Assembly (NCBI GenBank): GCA_948907985.1
Contig: CAQWMM010000003.1
Location: 1 to 64,000 of the forward strand
DNA: 64,000 nucleotides
Source: an uncultured Bacillota bacterium
Lineage (GTDB): Bacteria; Bacillota; Dehalobacteriia; UBA4068; UBA4997
Direction: 5' to 3'
In this document: positions 23,109 through 31,241 of the stretch, in pieces
How the letters are laid out: every line of letters begins with the position of its first letter
Numbering within the stretch: the stretch's first letter is position 1
Notes under the pieces: model-generated
Database searches by the model: none
Seen by the model: the letters and a program-made list of their open reading frames with translations, nothing else
Told to the model about the DNA's origin: nothing
Program-made: the position numbers and the translations under genes

Positions 23109-23688
23109 TAATACGGATTATAAAACGGCGGCGAGCTTTGAGGCGCAGGCGGGGCAGCTGGCGGAATATCTGCCGCCGGTGGCTTTGCAGATTCGGAATG
23201 TTGAGCAGGTTTTGGACGTGGAACAACCTTTTTTTGCCACGGCCTGGCGACGGCTGGCTGGGGTTTTGTCGGAGGAGATGATTATGCAGGCCGGCAGCTA
23301 TGGCATTGGCCGCTGGGAGGAGCTTTTGCAAATTGCCGGGCGGGACAGCCTGAGCCTGGAAGAGCGGCGCAGATTGGTTCTGCTGCGCCTGAACGAACAG
23401 CTGCCTTTTACGATCAGCCGCCTGCGGGAACTGTTGGCTGCCAATGTGCCGGCGGGCGAATATGTTTTGACGCTGGACCATGCTGCTTATACGCTGCACG
23501 TCTTTTTGGAACTTAGCTCTAAGGGCTGTGCCCCGGCTCTGCGGGAGCTGCTGCGGCGGGTGCTGCCCGCCAATTTGCAGTTTGATTTGCAGCTTTTGTA
23601 TAACACCTATGGCCGCCTGGGCCAATATAAACACGCGGAACTGGCGGGGCTGCGCCATTGGGAAATTCGTGAGGAGGTGCTTGATTGA
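23104..23688 (+). CDS. Baseplate protein gpI-like (XkdU family), probable ATT start
   Basis: The frame continues in phase upstream of a GTG at 23179 to an in-frame TGA at 23095-23097. The only start-like codon near a ribosome site is ATT at 23104, 6 nt after AGGTGA, overlapping the XkdT stop (cATTAA). From there the protein has 194 residues starting INNTDYKTAASFEAQ, which gives the usual gpI-type N-terminus before YLPPVALQIRNVEQVLDVEQP. A start at 23179 would remove 25 residues and has no ribosome site. The protein makes the tail-fibre-side wedge of the baseplate. Confidence 0.7.
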   Translation: MNNTDYKTAASFEAQAGQLAEYLPPVALQIRNVEQVLDVEQPFFATAWRRLAGVLSEEMIMQAGSYGIGRWEELLQIAGRDSLSLEERRRLVLLRLNEQLPFTISRLRELLAANVPAGEYVLTLDHAAYTLHVFLELSSKGCAPALRELLRRVLPANLQFDLQLLYNTYGRLGQYKHAELAGLRHWEIREEVLD

Positions 23689-24746
23689 TGGCTACTTATA
23701 CCATAAATTATAATTTGAAAAAACCTGCGCCGTCGGAATATTATAATATTCAGGATTTCAATAATAACGCCGATACCATCGACGCTAAGCTTAAGCTGGG
23801 CGATGAGGCCAAAACTCTGGCTGACGCGTTGAATACTAAAATGACGGCGGCTAATAAAAATATTGAAAATCTGCTGAAAAGAAGTTTGATTGCCGTTGAA
23901 ATTTGGGCTCCGCCTAATACGCAGGTTACGCTGGAGCAGGGGCAGCTTTCGTTTTCCGGCACGGTGAGCAGCAGCATGACGCTGCTGGCTCCGGTATCGG
24001 CTCTGGGGCTTTGGGAGATGACCTATATCTATGCCGGCAAAACCTATTTTCGGGACGTCTGGGTTGATCGGATTGGCTATACGCGGGCGGTGGCCGCACC
24101 GTCGCTGGCGGCTTCGCCCTGGGCTTTTATCGCTAAGGTTTCGGAGGCCGGGCTGGCCCGAGAGGCCTATGTTCTGGGCAGCACCAAGAGCGTTGCCAGC
24201 AGTTTGGGCACTTATGATATGCAGATTATCGGCTTTGATCATGACTGTTTGACCACGCCGCGGCCGGGGCGGGAAAGGGCCGGCCTGACCTTTCAAATGC
24301 GCTCGTCTACGCCGGCGAATTATTCTATTGATCCGGATATTTATTTTGCGGACAGCTGGCTGGAATGTAATATGCGGACCGAGCAGCTGCCGGCTATTCT
24401 GGAATCTATGCCGGCCGATTTGCAGAGTGTGATTAAACTGGTGAACAAGTATACCGCCAGCGTTAATTCTATGGAGGGACTAAGCAGCAGCGAAGAGTTG
24501 TTTTTGTTCTCTGATTATGAACTTTGCGGACACAGCGGGCTGATTACGCCGTATTCTTACAGCCGGCAGTATGAATATTACTGCTGCGGCCATACGCCGC
24601 AAAAGAATGTTTCTTACTGGCTGCGCAATAATACGTCCGGCCCAAATGGTCTGGAAAATTTCTTATTGCTGGACAGTGCAAATAAATCTCCGAAGTTTAG
24701 CCGCTGCGAAAATAAGCAAGGGCTTTGTTTGGGATTTTGTGTGTGA
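23688..24746 (+). CDS. Tail fibre protein
   Basis: 352 residues. The N-terminal 60 residues (YTINYNLKKPAPSEYYNIQDFNNNADTIDAKLK) are typical of fibres that attach to XkdU/gpI baseplates. The C-terminal part (about 200-350) has a DUF6273-like character: FLFSDYELCGHSGL and NVSYWLRNNTSGPNGLENFLLLDS, a fold seen in receptor-binding ends. The ATG overlaps the preceding stop by one base. This is the likely host-recognition protein. Confidence 0.8.
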   Translation: MATYTINYNLKKPAPSEYYNIQDFNNNADTIDAKLKLGDEAKTLADALNTKMTAANKNIENLLKRSLIAVEIWAPPNTQVTLEQGQLSFSGTVSSSMTLLAPVSALGLWEMTYIYAGKTYFRDVWVDRIGYTRAVAAPSLAASPWAFIAKVSEAGLAREAYVLGSTKSVASSLGTYDMQIIGFDHDCLTTPRPGRERAGLTFQMRSSTPANYSIDPDIYFADSWLECNMRTEQLPAILESMPADLQSVIKLVNKYTASVNSMEGLSSSEELFLFSDYELCGHSGLITPYSYSRQYEYYCCGHTPQKNVSYWLRNNTSGPNGLENFLLLDSANKSPKFSRCENKQGLCLGFCV

Positions 24747-24802
24747 TTTTTGATTTGCCTTGCGTAAAAAAACTGAATACAATATGAAGGAGGGGTTGCG
24801 TT

Positions 24803-25024
24803 TTGACAATTTTGCAAAGACTGGCCAGACTGTTGGATGTTAAAAGTCTGGTTACGCTGGCGCTGGTTTTGGTTCTGTGTATCATGACCTTGAGCGGCCG
24901 GGAGGTGAGCGAACTTTTTAGCAGTGCGGTAATGCTGGTGTTGGGTTTCTTTTTTGGCAAGAATGTACCGGCGGCTGGCGGCCAGCAGGAAAATAACGGC
25001 AGGGAGAACCAGAAAGGAGTGTAG
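24803..25024 (+). CDS. Holin-like small membrane protein
   Basis: 73 residues with one long or two short membrane segments (about 17-33 and 40-53, VTLALVLVLCIMTL and AVMLVLGFFFG) and a hydrophilic Gln/Asn/Glu tail. The TTG start follows AAGGAGGGG by 7 nt. Position directly before the lysin suggests a holin or phage membrane adaptor, but small membrane proteins are hard to classify. Confidence 0.6.
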   Translation: MTILQRLARLLDVKSLVTLALVLVLCIMTLSGREVSELFSSAVMLVLGFFFGKNVPAAGGQQENNGRENQKGV

Positions 25025-25030
25025 GGTGGT

Positions 25031-25663
25031 ATGCGTTATCCTTTTGATAAGTATCGTCTGGGTACGGGCTATGGCGCTAAAGGCGGCCTGTGGCGGGCCG
25101 GCTGGCACAGCGGGCAGGATTTTATCTCGGTGAGCTTTGGCGGCGACGGTTTGGTATATCCGCTTTATGAGGGGCGGGTGCTGCGGGTTAGCCGGGGCGG
25201 CAGCTACGGCAACTGTGTGCAGGTGCGCCATGCCGACGGTTATCTTACGCTTTATGCGCATTTGCGTACAGTTTATGTGCGCGCCGGGCAAAAAGTGGGC
25301 GAGAATACGGTTTTGGGCATTGAGGGGGCGACCGGCAACGTTACCGGCCGGCATTTGCATTTGGAGGTACATAAAGGGGAATATCATTATCCCTCGCTGG
25401 TTAATCCGCTGCAATTTATCGCCCAAAGAATGATGAACGGCGGCTTGACAGAAAATTCAGAAAAGGAGGCGGACGGCGAATTGGAAAAACTGCTGAAAAT
25501 TCGCCTGAACGGCACGGAGAAAGTTGTACAGGCGATTGAAAAAAGCGGCCATAATTATGTGCGCCTACAGGATCTGCGCGATGGATTGATTGCGGTGGAA
25601 TATGACGAGGCGGCGCATATTCCGGTGGTGCAGGTGCATAATAAAAAATATATTAATATGTAA
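25031..25663 (+). CDS. M23-family peptidoglycan endopeptidase (phage lysin)
   Basis: 210 residues without signal peptide. The LytM/M23 domain spans about 5-135: HSGQD carries the first zinc ligands, HADGYLTLYAHL the conserved strand, and GRHLHLEVH the HxH motif with the remaining ligand. Residues 150-210 form a small added domain (KLLKIRLNGTEKVVQAI, NYVRLQDLRDGLIAVEYD) like a substrate- or wall-binding module. It is the last gene of the cassette and the only lysis enzyme; no amidase is present. Confidence 0.88.
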   Translation: MRYPFDKYRLGTGYGAKGGLWRAGWHSGQDFISVSFGGDGLVYPLYEGRVLRVSRGGSYGNCVQVRHADGYLTLYAHLRTVYVRAGQKVGENTVLGIEGATGNVTGRHLHLEVHKGEYHYPSLVNPLQFIAQRMMNGGLTENSEKEADGELEKLLKIRLNGTEKVVQAIEKSGHNYVRLQDLRDGLIAVEYDEAAHIPVVQVHNKKYINM

Positions 25664-25693
25664 GGCAATTTGCACAAGGCTTTTGAAAAATGA

Positions 25694-25722
25694 TTGAACT
25701 TTGCGTAGCTATATGATATAAT
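25694..25722 (+). promoter_or_regulatory. Promoter of an unexplained leader
   Basis: TTGAAC (25694-25699), 17-bp spacer, TATAAT (25717-25722). The transcript would run about 120 nt through a GC-rich stretch (25740-25775) and an AATACC/GGTATT hairpin before the next gene. A second TATAAT at 25830-25835 lies just 17 bp before that gene. Confidence 0.6.
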
Positions 25723-25851
25723 GTGAGTATCGGCGATTGTCAAGTCTGAAAGACGCAGGCAGAGCCGCTTACGAACAAATACCATAGTGCAATTTGTTGG
25801 TATTAGGTAAAATGATCTTGTCCCTATGGTATAATACAGAAATAAAACGAT

Positions 25852-26091
25852 ATGCTGAAAAAATTTTGGGAAAAATTTGCCTTAAAAAAACGGCTGCGGT
25901 TTTTTCTGCGCCATTTTTTGGCGGGGGTGTTTCGGGGTATGGGCTTTGCGTTGGGTTTCTTCCTGTTAAGCGCGCTGGCCTTATATCTGCTGAATATGCT
26001 GGTGGATTTAGGAATTCCGGTGATCGGCGATTTTATTGCCCAGCTGTTATTTTATATTGAGAGCGTGCAGCGCGCTAAAGGTTTGGTTTAG
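25852..26091 (+). CDS. Small membrane protein, DUF5665-like
   Basis: 79 residues: a basic N-terminus (KKFWEKFALKKRLRFFLRHF), GVFRGMGFALGFFLLSALALYLLNMLV as one long or two short membrane segments, then an amphipathic end. Small proteins of this kind occur in Clostridia near lspA. No function is known. There is little ribosome-site sequence before the ATG, and a -10 box 17 bp upstream implies a nearly leaderless message. Confidence 0.65.
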   Translation: MLKKFWEKFALKKRLRFFLRHFLAGVFRGMGFALGFFLLSALALYLLNMLVDLGIPVIGDFIAQLLFYIESVQRAKGLV

Positions 26092-26118
26092 ACAAATTGC
26101 ATATAAGAGGTTTGGTGA

Positions 26119-26574
26119 ATGATTTTTATTCTGATAATTTTGTTGGGGTTGGCTGCCGATCAGTTAAGCAAATGGCTGGTGGCGGGCAGCCTGCCCCTGG
26201 GGGGCAGCGTTGAACTTTTGGGGCCGCTGCTGCGCCTGCATTATGTGCAGAACACCGGCGCGGCCTGGAGCCTGTTTAAGAACAGCACTTTGGCTTTGGC
26301 TGTGTTTTCGGTTTTGCTGCTGGCCTTGCTGGCGGTGTGGTTCAGCCTGACGCCGGCGGCCAAAAGGGGACAGCGTTTGGCCTTGAGCGTGATTATGAGC
26401 GGCGCTTTGGGCAATATGCTGGACCGCTTTCGGCTGGGCTATGTGGTGGATTTTTTGGAGCTGCCGCATTGGCCGGTTTTTAATGTGGCGGATATGCTGC
26501 TTTGCTGCGGCGTGGCGGCGTTGGCGCTGTTGATTCTGCTGGAGGAAAAACGGGAAAAAACCGAGGTTAAGTGA
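26119..26574 (+). CDS. lspA: Lipoprotein signal peptidase
   Basis: Membrane aspartyl protease that removes signal peptides from diacylglyceryl-modified prolipoproteins. 151 residues, four membrane segments. Conserved blocks are DQLSKWLV, VQNTGAAWSLF, the first catalytic Asp in GNMLDRFRLGYVVDFLEL and the second in FNVADML. Its stop overlaps the start of the pseudouridine synthase, the common lspA-rluD pairing. Confidence 0.97.
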   Translation: MIFILIILLGLAADQLSKWLVAGSLPLGGSVELLGPLLRLHYVQNTGAAWSLFKNSTLALAVFSVLLLALLAVWFSLTPAAKRGQRLALSVIMSGALGNMLDRFRLGYVVDFLELPHWPVFNVADMLLCCGVAALALLILLEEKREKTEVK

Positions 26575-27533
26575 AACATATGGGTTGGGATAAGCAGGAA
26601 ATCAATATTGTGTTGCCGGCGGCGAGTAGCGGACAGCGTTTAGACCGCTTTTTGACGGAGTCGGCCATTGCCGGCGGGGAAAAATCCCGCTCTTTCTGGC
26701 AAAAGCTGCTGAAACAGGGCGCGGTGCGTCTGCGGCCAGCCAAGCTTGCGCAGGAAATTGTTCCCAAGGCTAATTATCTGTTGAGTGAGGGGGACGAAAT
26801 TTGCCTGGCTTTGCCAGAGCCGGAAGTTTTGCAGGCGGCGGCTGAAAATATTCCCCTGGATATTCTGTTTGAGGACGCCGACTTGTTGGTGGTTAATAAA
26901 CCGCGGGGTATGGTTGTGCACCCGGCGGCCGGCAACTGGCAGGGTACGCTGGTTAACGCGCTGCTGGCGCATTGCCGGGATTTATCCGGAATTAACGGGG
27001 TTTTGCGGCCGGGCATTGTGCACCGTCTGGATAAGGACACCACGGGGCTGATTATTGTGGCTAAAAGTGATTTGGCGCATCAACGCCTGGCCGAGGGTTG
27101 GCACAAGGGCGCGGTTAACCGTTGGTATCTGGCGCTGCTGCATGGCAGTATGGCGGAGCCGGGAGGCACGATTGACGCGCCGCTGGGGCGCAGCCCGAAA
27201 GACCGCAAGAAGATGGCGGTGATACCGGAGGGCCGCCGGGCCGTAACCCATTATCAGGTGTTGGAGCGGCTGGGACAGTTTACTTATGTCTGCTGCAAGC
27301 TGGAAACCGGGCGGACGCACCAGATCCGCGTACATATGAAGTATCTTGGTTATCCGCTGGTTGGCGATAAGCTTTATGGGCCGCGCAATACGCCCGACGT
27401 GGGCATGCTGTTACATTCGGCGCGGCTGAAGTTTACTCACCCGATTAGCGGGGAATTGATTGAGCTGGAGGCCCCTTTGCCGGCGGATTTTGCTGATTTT
27501 TTGGCGGAACAGCGCAAAAATGTTAAAAAATGA
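26571..27533 (+). CDS. RluA-family rRNA pseudouridine synthase (RluD-like)
   Basis: 320 residues. An S4 RNA-binding domain (about 15-85, SGQRLDRFL) precedes the catalytic domain with RPGIVHRLDKDTTGLIIVAK, in which the aspartate after HRL is the nucleophile, and with the KLETGRTHQIRVHM motif. The pairing with lspA and the S4 domain point to RluD, which modifies helix 69 of 23S rRNA. The start is GTG 26571 (GAGG upstream) or ATG 26580. Confidence 0.92.
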   Translation: MKHMGWDKQEINIVLPAASSGQRLDRFLTESAIAGGEKSRSFWQKLLKQGAVRLRPAKLAQEIVPKANYLLSEGDEICLALPEPEVLQAAAENIPLDILFEDADLLVVNKPRGMVVHPAAGNWQGTLVNALLAHCRDLSGINGVLRPGIVHRLDKDTTGLIIVAKSDLAHQRLAEGWHKGAVNRWYLALLHGSMAEPGGTIDAPLGRSPKDRKKMAVIPEGRRAVTHYQVLERLGQFTYVCCKLETGRTHQIRVHMKYLGYPLVGDKLYGPRNTPDVGMLLHSARLKFTHPISGELIELEAPLPADFADFLAEQRKNVKK

Positions 27534-27557
27534 GCATATAAAAAGGAGGAATGTTTG

Positions 27558-28895
27558 GTGAATCAGCCTAATTTGTTCAGCGCGCAGGCGGACGAGAACC
27601 GGCGGCGGGCCGCCCCGCTGGCGGCCAGAATGAGGCCGCGCAGTTTGGCGGAATATGCCGGACAGGAGCAGATTTTGGCGCCGGGGCGTTTGCTGCGCCG
27701 GGCGATTGAGGCCGATCAGCTTTCTTCTCTGATTTTTTATGGGCCGCCGGGCGTGGGTAAAACCTCTTTGGCGCGGGTGATTGCCAACAGCACCAGCAGC
27801 GATTTTAAGCAGCTTTCGGCGGTGGGTACCGGCGTGGGCGATATCCGGGCGGTTTTGCAGGCGGCCAAGGAAAATCTGGAGCTTTACAATATGCGCACCG
27901 TTTTGTTTATTGACGAAATTCATCGCTTTAATAAGGGCCAGCAGGACGCCCTTTTGCCGGCGGTGGAGGAGGGAACGGTGATTCTGATTGGCGCGACAAC
28001 GGAAAATCCCTATTTTGAGGTGAACGGCGCGCTGCTTTCGCGCTCGCGTATTTTTCGGCTAACCCCATTGCAGCCCCGGCATATCCGGGCCTTACTTTTA
28101 CAGGCTTTGCAGGATAAGGAGCGGGGGCTGGGCAATTATCGCGTGGAGTTGCAGGAGGCGGCGCTTAAACATATTGCCGAATCCGCCGCGGGGGACGCCC
28201 GCAACGCTTATAACGCGCTGGAGTTGGCGGTTTTGACAACCCCGCCGGCTGAAGACGGTATCAGGCATATTACTTTGGAAGTGGCGGCGGAGAGTATTCA
28301 GCAAAAGGCTTTGCACTACGACAAAAAGGGCGATAATCATTATGATGTGATTTCGGCTTTTATTAAGAGTATGCGCGGCTCGGACCCGGACGCGGCGCTG
28401 CATTATCTGGCGCGGATGATCAGGGCCGGCGAACAGCCGGAATTTATTTGCCGGCGTATTATTATTTGCGCGGCGGAGGATGTGGGGCTGGCTGACCCCC
28501 GGGCTTTGCAGGTGGCGACGGCCTGCATGGACGCGGTGCATTTTGTCGGCTGGCCGGAGGCGCGGATTCCGCTGGCTTTGGCGGCGGTTTATGTGGCCCG
28601 CGCCCCCAAGAGCAACAGCGCTTATTTGGGGATTGACGCGGCGCTGGCCGATGTGGATAAACTGGGCGATTTTGCGGTGCCGCGCCATTTGCGGGATTCC
28701 AGCTATCCTGGGGCCAAGGAGTTTGGCCATGGCCTGGGTTATAAATATGCTCATGATTTTGGCGGCTATGTGCGGCAGCAATATCTGCCTGACGAACTGA
28801 AAAACAGGAAATATTTGCAGCCCACCGGCAACGGGGACGATTTGCGGGAGCCGTGGTTTGCTGCAAAAGCTGAAAATACACAGGGGGATGATTAA
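27558..28895 (+). CDS. rarA: Replication-associated recombination protein A (AAA+ ATPase)
   Basis: 445 residues of the RarA/MgsA/WRNIP1 family, acting at stalled replication forks. The Walker A motif is GPPGVGKTSLARVIA (about 57-70), Walker B LFIDEIHRFNKGQQD, sensor 1 GATTENPYFEV; the C-terminal tetramerisation domain (about 250-445) has KKGDNHYDVISAFIKSMRGSDPDAALHYLARM. AAAGGAGG lies 7 nt before the GTG at 27558; a TTG one codon earlier is possible. Confidence 0.95.
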   Translation: MNQPNLFSAQADENRRRAAPLAARMRPRSLAEYAGQEQILAPGRLLRRAIEADQLSSLIFYGPPGVGKTSLARVIANSTSSDFKQLSAVGTGVGDIRAVLQAAKENLELYNMRTVLFIDEIHRFNKGQQDALLPAVEEGTVILIGATTENPYFEVNGALLSRSRIFRLTPLQPRHIRALLLQALQDKERGLGNYRVELQEAALKHIAESAAGDARNAYNALELAVLTTPPAEDGIRHITLEVAAESIQQKALHYDKKGDNHYDVISAFIKSMRGSDPDAALHYLARMIRAGEQPEFICRRIIICAAEDVGLADPRALQVATACMDAVHFVGWPEARIPLALAAVYVARAPKSNSAYLGIDAALADVDKLGDFAVPRHLRDSSYPGAKEFGHGLGYKYAHDFGGYVRQQYLPDELKNRKYLQPTGNGDDLREPWFAAKAENTQGDD

Positions 28896-30116
28896 ATGAA
28901 ATATGTTGTGATTCTGGCTGACGGCATGGCGGATTGGCCCTGCCCGGAACTGGATGGTCAAACGCCCATGAGCGCGGCGCATAAGCCGCATATGAACGCA
29001 ATGGCGGCGGGCGGTATAACCGGCCTTTGCCAGACGGTGCCGCCGCAGTTTTTGCCCGGCTCGGACGTGGCTAATTTATCTATTTTAGGTTATCCGCCGG
29101 CGGAGTTTTATAAAGGGCGTTCTTCTCTGGAGGCGGTTTCGGCTGGGGTGCCGCTGGGCGAGGGGGATTTAACCCTGCGCGTTAATCTGGTGCAGTTATC
29201 CGACGAACCGAATTATGCAGACAAACATATGCTGGATTATTCCGGCGGTGAAATTGCCACCCCGGACGCGGTGGAGCTTATCAAAACGCTGGCGGCCCAG
29301 CTGGACGATGAGCAGCGGCAGCTTTTCCCGGGGGTTTCTTACCGGCATTTGCTTTTGTGCCATGGCGCGAAGGATGATACCACCTATACGCCGCCGCATG
29401 ATATACTGGGAGAGCGGATTGGCGACCATTTGCCGCAGGGCGCGGGCGCGGCGGCTATGCTGGAATATATGCAGCGGGCCGGCGAGATTTTAGCCGGGCA
29501 GCCCTATAACTTGCAGAAAGCGGCTAAGGGCGAGGGCTATGCCAACGCGATCTGGCTTTGGGGGCCGGGGGTTAAGCCGCAGCTGCCCAAATTTGCGGAG
29601 CGCTGGCGGCTGAAAGGCGGTATTATCAGCGCGGTGGATTTGCTGCGCGGTATTGGCCTTTCTGCCGGAATGGACGTTTTGTATCTGTCATCGGCGACGG
29701 GCAGCGTGGATACTGATTTCAGGGGCAAGGGCGAATTAGCGGCGGCTTATCTTAAAGGCGGCGGGGATTTCGTCTATGTTCATGTTGAGGCCCCGGACGA
29801 AAGCGGCCATCAGGGTTTGCTGGCCAAGAAAATCAGCGCGATTGAGCATATTGATGCGGAAACTATCCCTCCGATTTTGGACGCTATGCAGGATATGGGT
29901 GAGGATTATCGGATTTTGGTGCTGCCCGACCATTTTACGCCTTTGCAAATCCGCACGCATGCCCGGGACGCAGTGCCATTTTTGCTGTTTGACAGCCGCC
30001 ACCATAAGTTGGACGGTTCGGTTGTTTTTAGCGAGGCGCAGGCGGCGGAACAAAATTTGCTGCTGCCGGACGGGATCAGCTTGCTGCAAAAATTATTCGA
30101 CATAAATTTTTTATAA
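28896..30116 (+). CDS. apgM: Cofactor-independent phosphoglycerate mutase, archaeal type
   Basis: Interconverts 3- and 2-phosphoglycerate in glycolysis using two metal ions. 406 residues with the ApgM pattern: ILADGMADWPCPELDGQTPMSAA (metal site and domain start), the nucleophile serine in GSDVANLSILGY, HVEAPDESGHQG and VLPDHFTP metal sites. This type is distinct from GpmI and GpmA. The ATG follows directly after the rarA stop. Confidence 0.95.
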   Translation: MKYVVILADGMADWPCPELDGQTPMSAAHKPHMNAMAAGGITGLCQTVPPQFLPGSDVANLSILGYPPAEFYKGRSSLEAVSAGVPLGEGDLTLRVNLVQLSDEPNYADKHMLDYSGGEIATPDAVELIKTLAAQLDDEQRQLFPGVSYRHLLLCHGAKDDTTYTPPHDILGERIGDHLPQGAGAAAMLEYMQRAGEILAGQPYNLQKAAKGEGYANAIWLWGPGVKPQLPKFAERWRLKGGIISAVDLLRGIGLSAGMDVLYLSSATGSVDTDFRGKGELAAAYLKGGGDFVYVHVEAPDESGHQGLLAKKISAIEHIDAETIPPILDAMQDMGEDYRILVLPDHFTPLQIRTHARDAVPFLLFDSRHHKLDGSVVFSEAQAAEQNLLLPDGISLLQKLFDINFL

Positions 30117-30175
30117 TTTTGACAAACTATATAATTTATAAAGATTGGATTGCTTGTTAGCATTGTTTTTTTAAG

Positions 30176-30886
30176 ATGATTAGTATGGATTTTAAAAGGG
30201 GGCTGCACGACGGCGTGCCAATCGGTTTGGGCTATTTCTCGGTGGCCTTTACCTTTGGGCTGGCCGCGGTGGCGGCTGGTTTGCCGATTTGGGCCCCGGT
30301 GTTGATTTCGATGAGCAATACAACCTCTGCCGGGCAGTTTGCCGGCTTGCAGGTGATTGCGGCCTGTGGCTCGCTGTTGGAGATTGCGGTTTCGCAGTTG
30401 GTTATTAATCTGCGCTATGCGCTGATGAGCCTTTCGCTCTCCCAAAAGCTGGACCATACGGTGCGGCTTAGGGATCGTTTTTTGATTGCTTTTGTGAACA
30501 CTGACGAAGTTTTTGCCGTGGCGGCCGGACGGCCGGGCGAGGTGGGCCGGGCTTATATGTTTGGCCTGATTTGCGCTCCGTACTTTGGCTGGGCGGCTGG
30601 CACGCTGTTGGGGGCTGTTGCGGGGGATTTTTTGCCAGACTCTTTGGCCTCGGCTTTGGGTGTGGCTATTTATGGTATGTTTCTGGCAATTATTATCCCG
30701 CCGGCGAAAAAAAACCGGGCGATTGTGGCGGTGATTGCGCTGGCGGTGGCTTTAAGCTGTCTGCTGCAATGGCTGCCGGTTTTTGCCGGTTTAGGCAGCG
30801 GTTTTGTGATTATTATTTGTACGCTGCTGGCGGCGGCTTTTGCGGCCTGGCGCTTTCCGCTGAAGGAGGCTGAGCCGGATGTCTGA
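30176..30886 (+). CDS. azlC: AzlC family branched-chain amino acid exporter, large subunit
   Basis: 236 residues with about seven membrane segments; the N-terminal RGLHDGVPIGLGYFSVAFTFGLAA and SMSNTTSAGQFAG motifs are diagnostic. With AzlD it exports branched-chain amino acids and analogues. The start is ATG 30176 or 30185; neither has a strong ribosome site. It overlaps azlD by 8 nt. Confidence 0.92.
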   Translation: MISMDFKRGLHDGVPIGLGYFSVAFTFGLAAVAAGLPIWAPVLISMSNTTSAGQFAGLQVIAACGSLLEIAVSQLVINLRYALMSLSLSQKLDHTVRLRDRFLIAFVNTDEVFAVAAGRPGEVGRAYMFGLICAPYFGWAAGTLLGAVAGDFLPDSLASALGVAIYGMFLAIIIPPAKKNRAIVAVIALAVALSCLLQWLPVFAGLGSGFVIIICTLLAAAFAAWRFPLKEAEPDV

Positions 30887-31208
30887 ATTGAGCAACGCCG
30901 CCCTTTTGGCGTATATTGGTACTATGGCGCTGGTAACTTATTTGATTCGCCTTTTGCCGCTGGTTTTGTTTCATAAAAAAATTACTAATATTTTTGTGCG
31001 CTCCTTTTTATATTATGTGCCGTATGCTGTTTTGGGAGCGATGACGGTTCCGGCCATTTTTACGGCTACCGCCTGCGTGCCCTCGGCGATTGTTGGCGGG
31101 CTTACCGCCGTATTTTTTGCCTATCGGGAAAAGAGCCTGCTGTTTGTGGCCGTGGCGGCCAGCGCGGCGGTGTTTATCGCGGAGCGGCTAATTGACATTT
31201 TGTTGTGA
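30879..31208 (+). CDS. azlD: AzlD family branched-chain amino acid exporter, small subunit
   Basis: 109 residues, four membrane segments, with the family pattern TYLIRLLPLVLF, FLYYVPYAVLGAMTVPAIF and AIVGGLTAVFFAYREKSLL. It forms the exporter with AzlC, to whose gene it is translationally coupled. Confidence 0.93.
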   Translation: MSELSNAALLAYIGTMALVTYLIRLLPLVLFHKKITNIFVRSFLYYVPYAVLGAMTVPAIFTATACVPSAIVGGLTAVFFAYREKSLLFVAVAASAAVFIAERLIDILL

Positions 31209-31241
31209 TAAGATATATGTGATACAGAAAGAGGGAAATTT

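Noticed and set aside
10140..25700. Attachment-site repeats flanking the phage cassette
   Set aside because: No convincing direct repeat was found at both ends, and no tRNA gene or integrase is present. A computed repeat search could overturn this.
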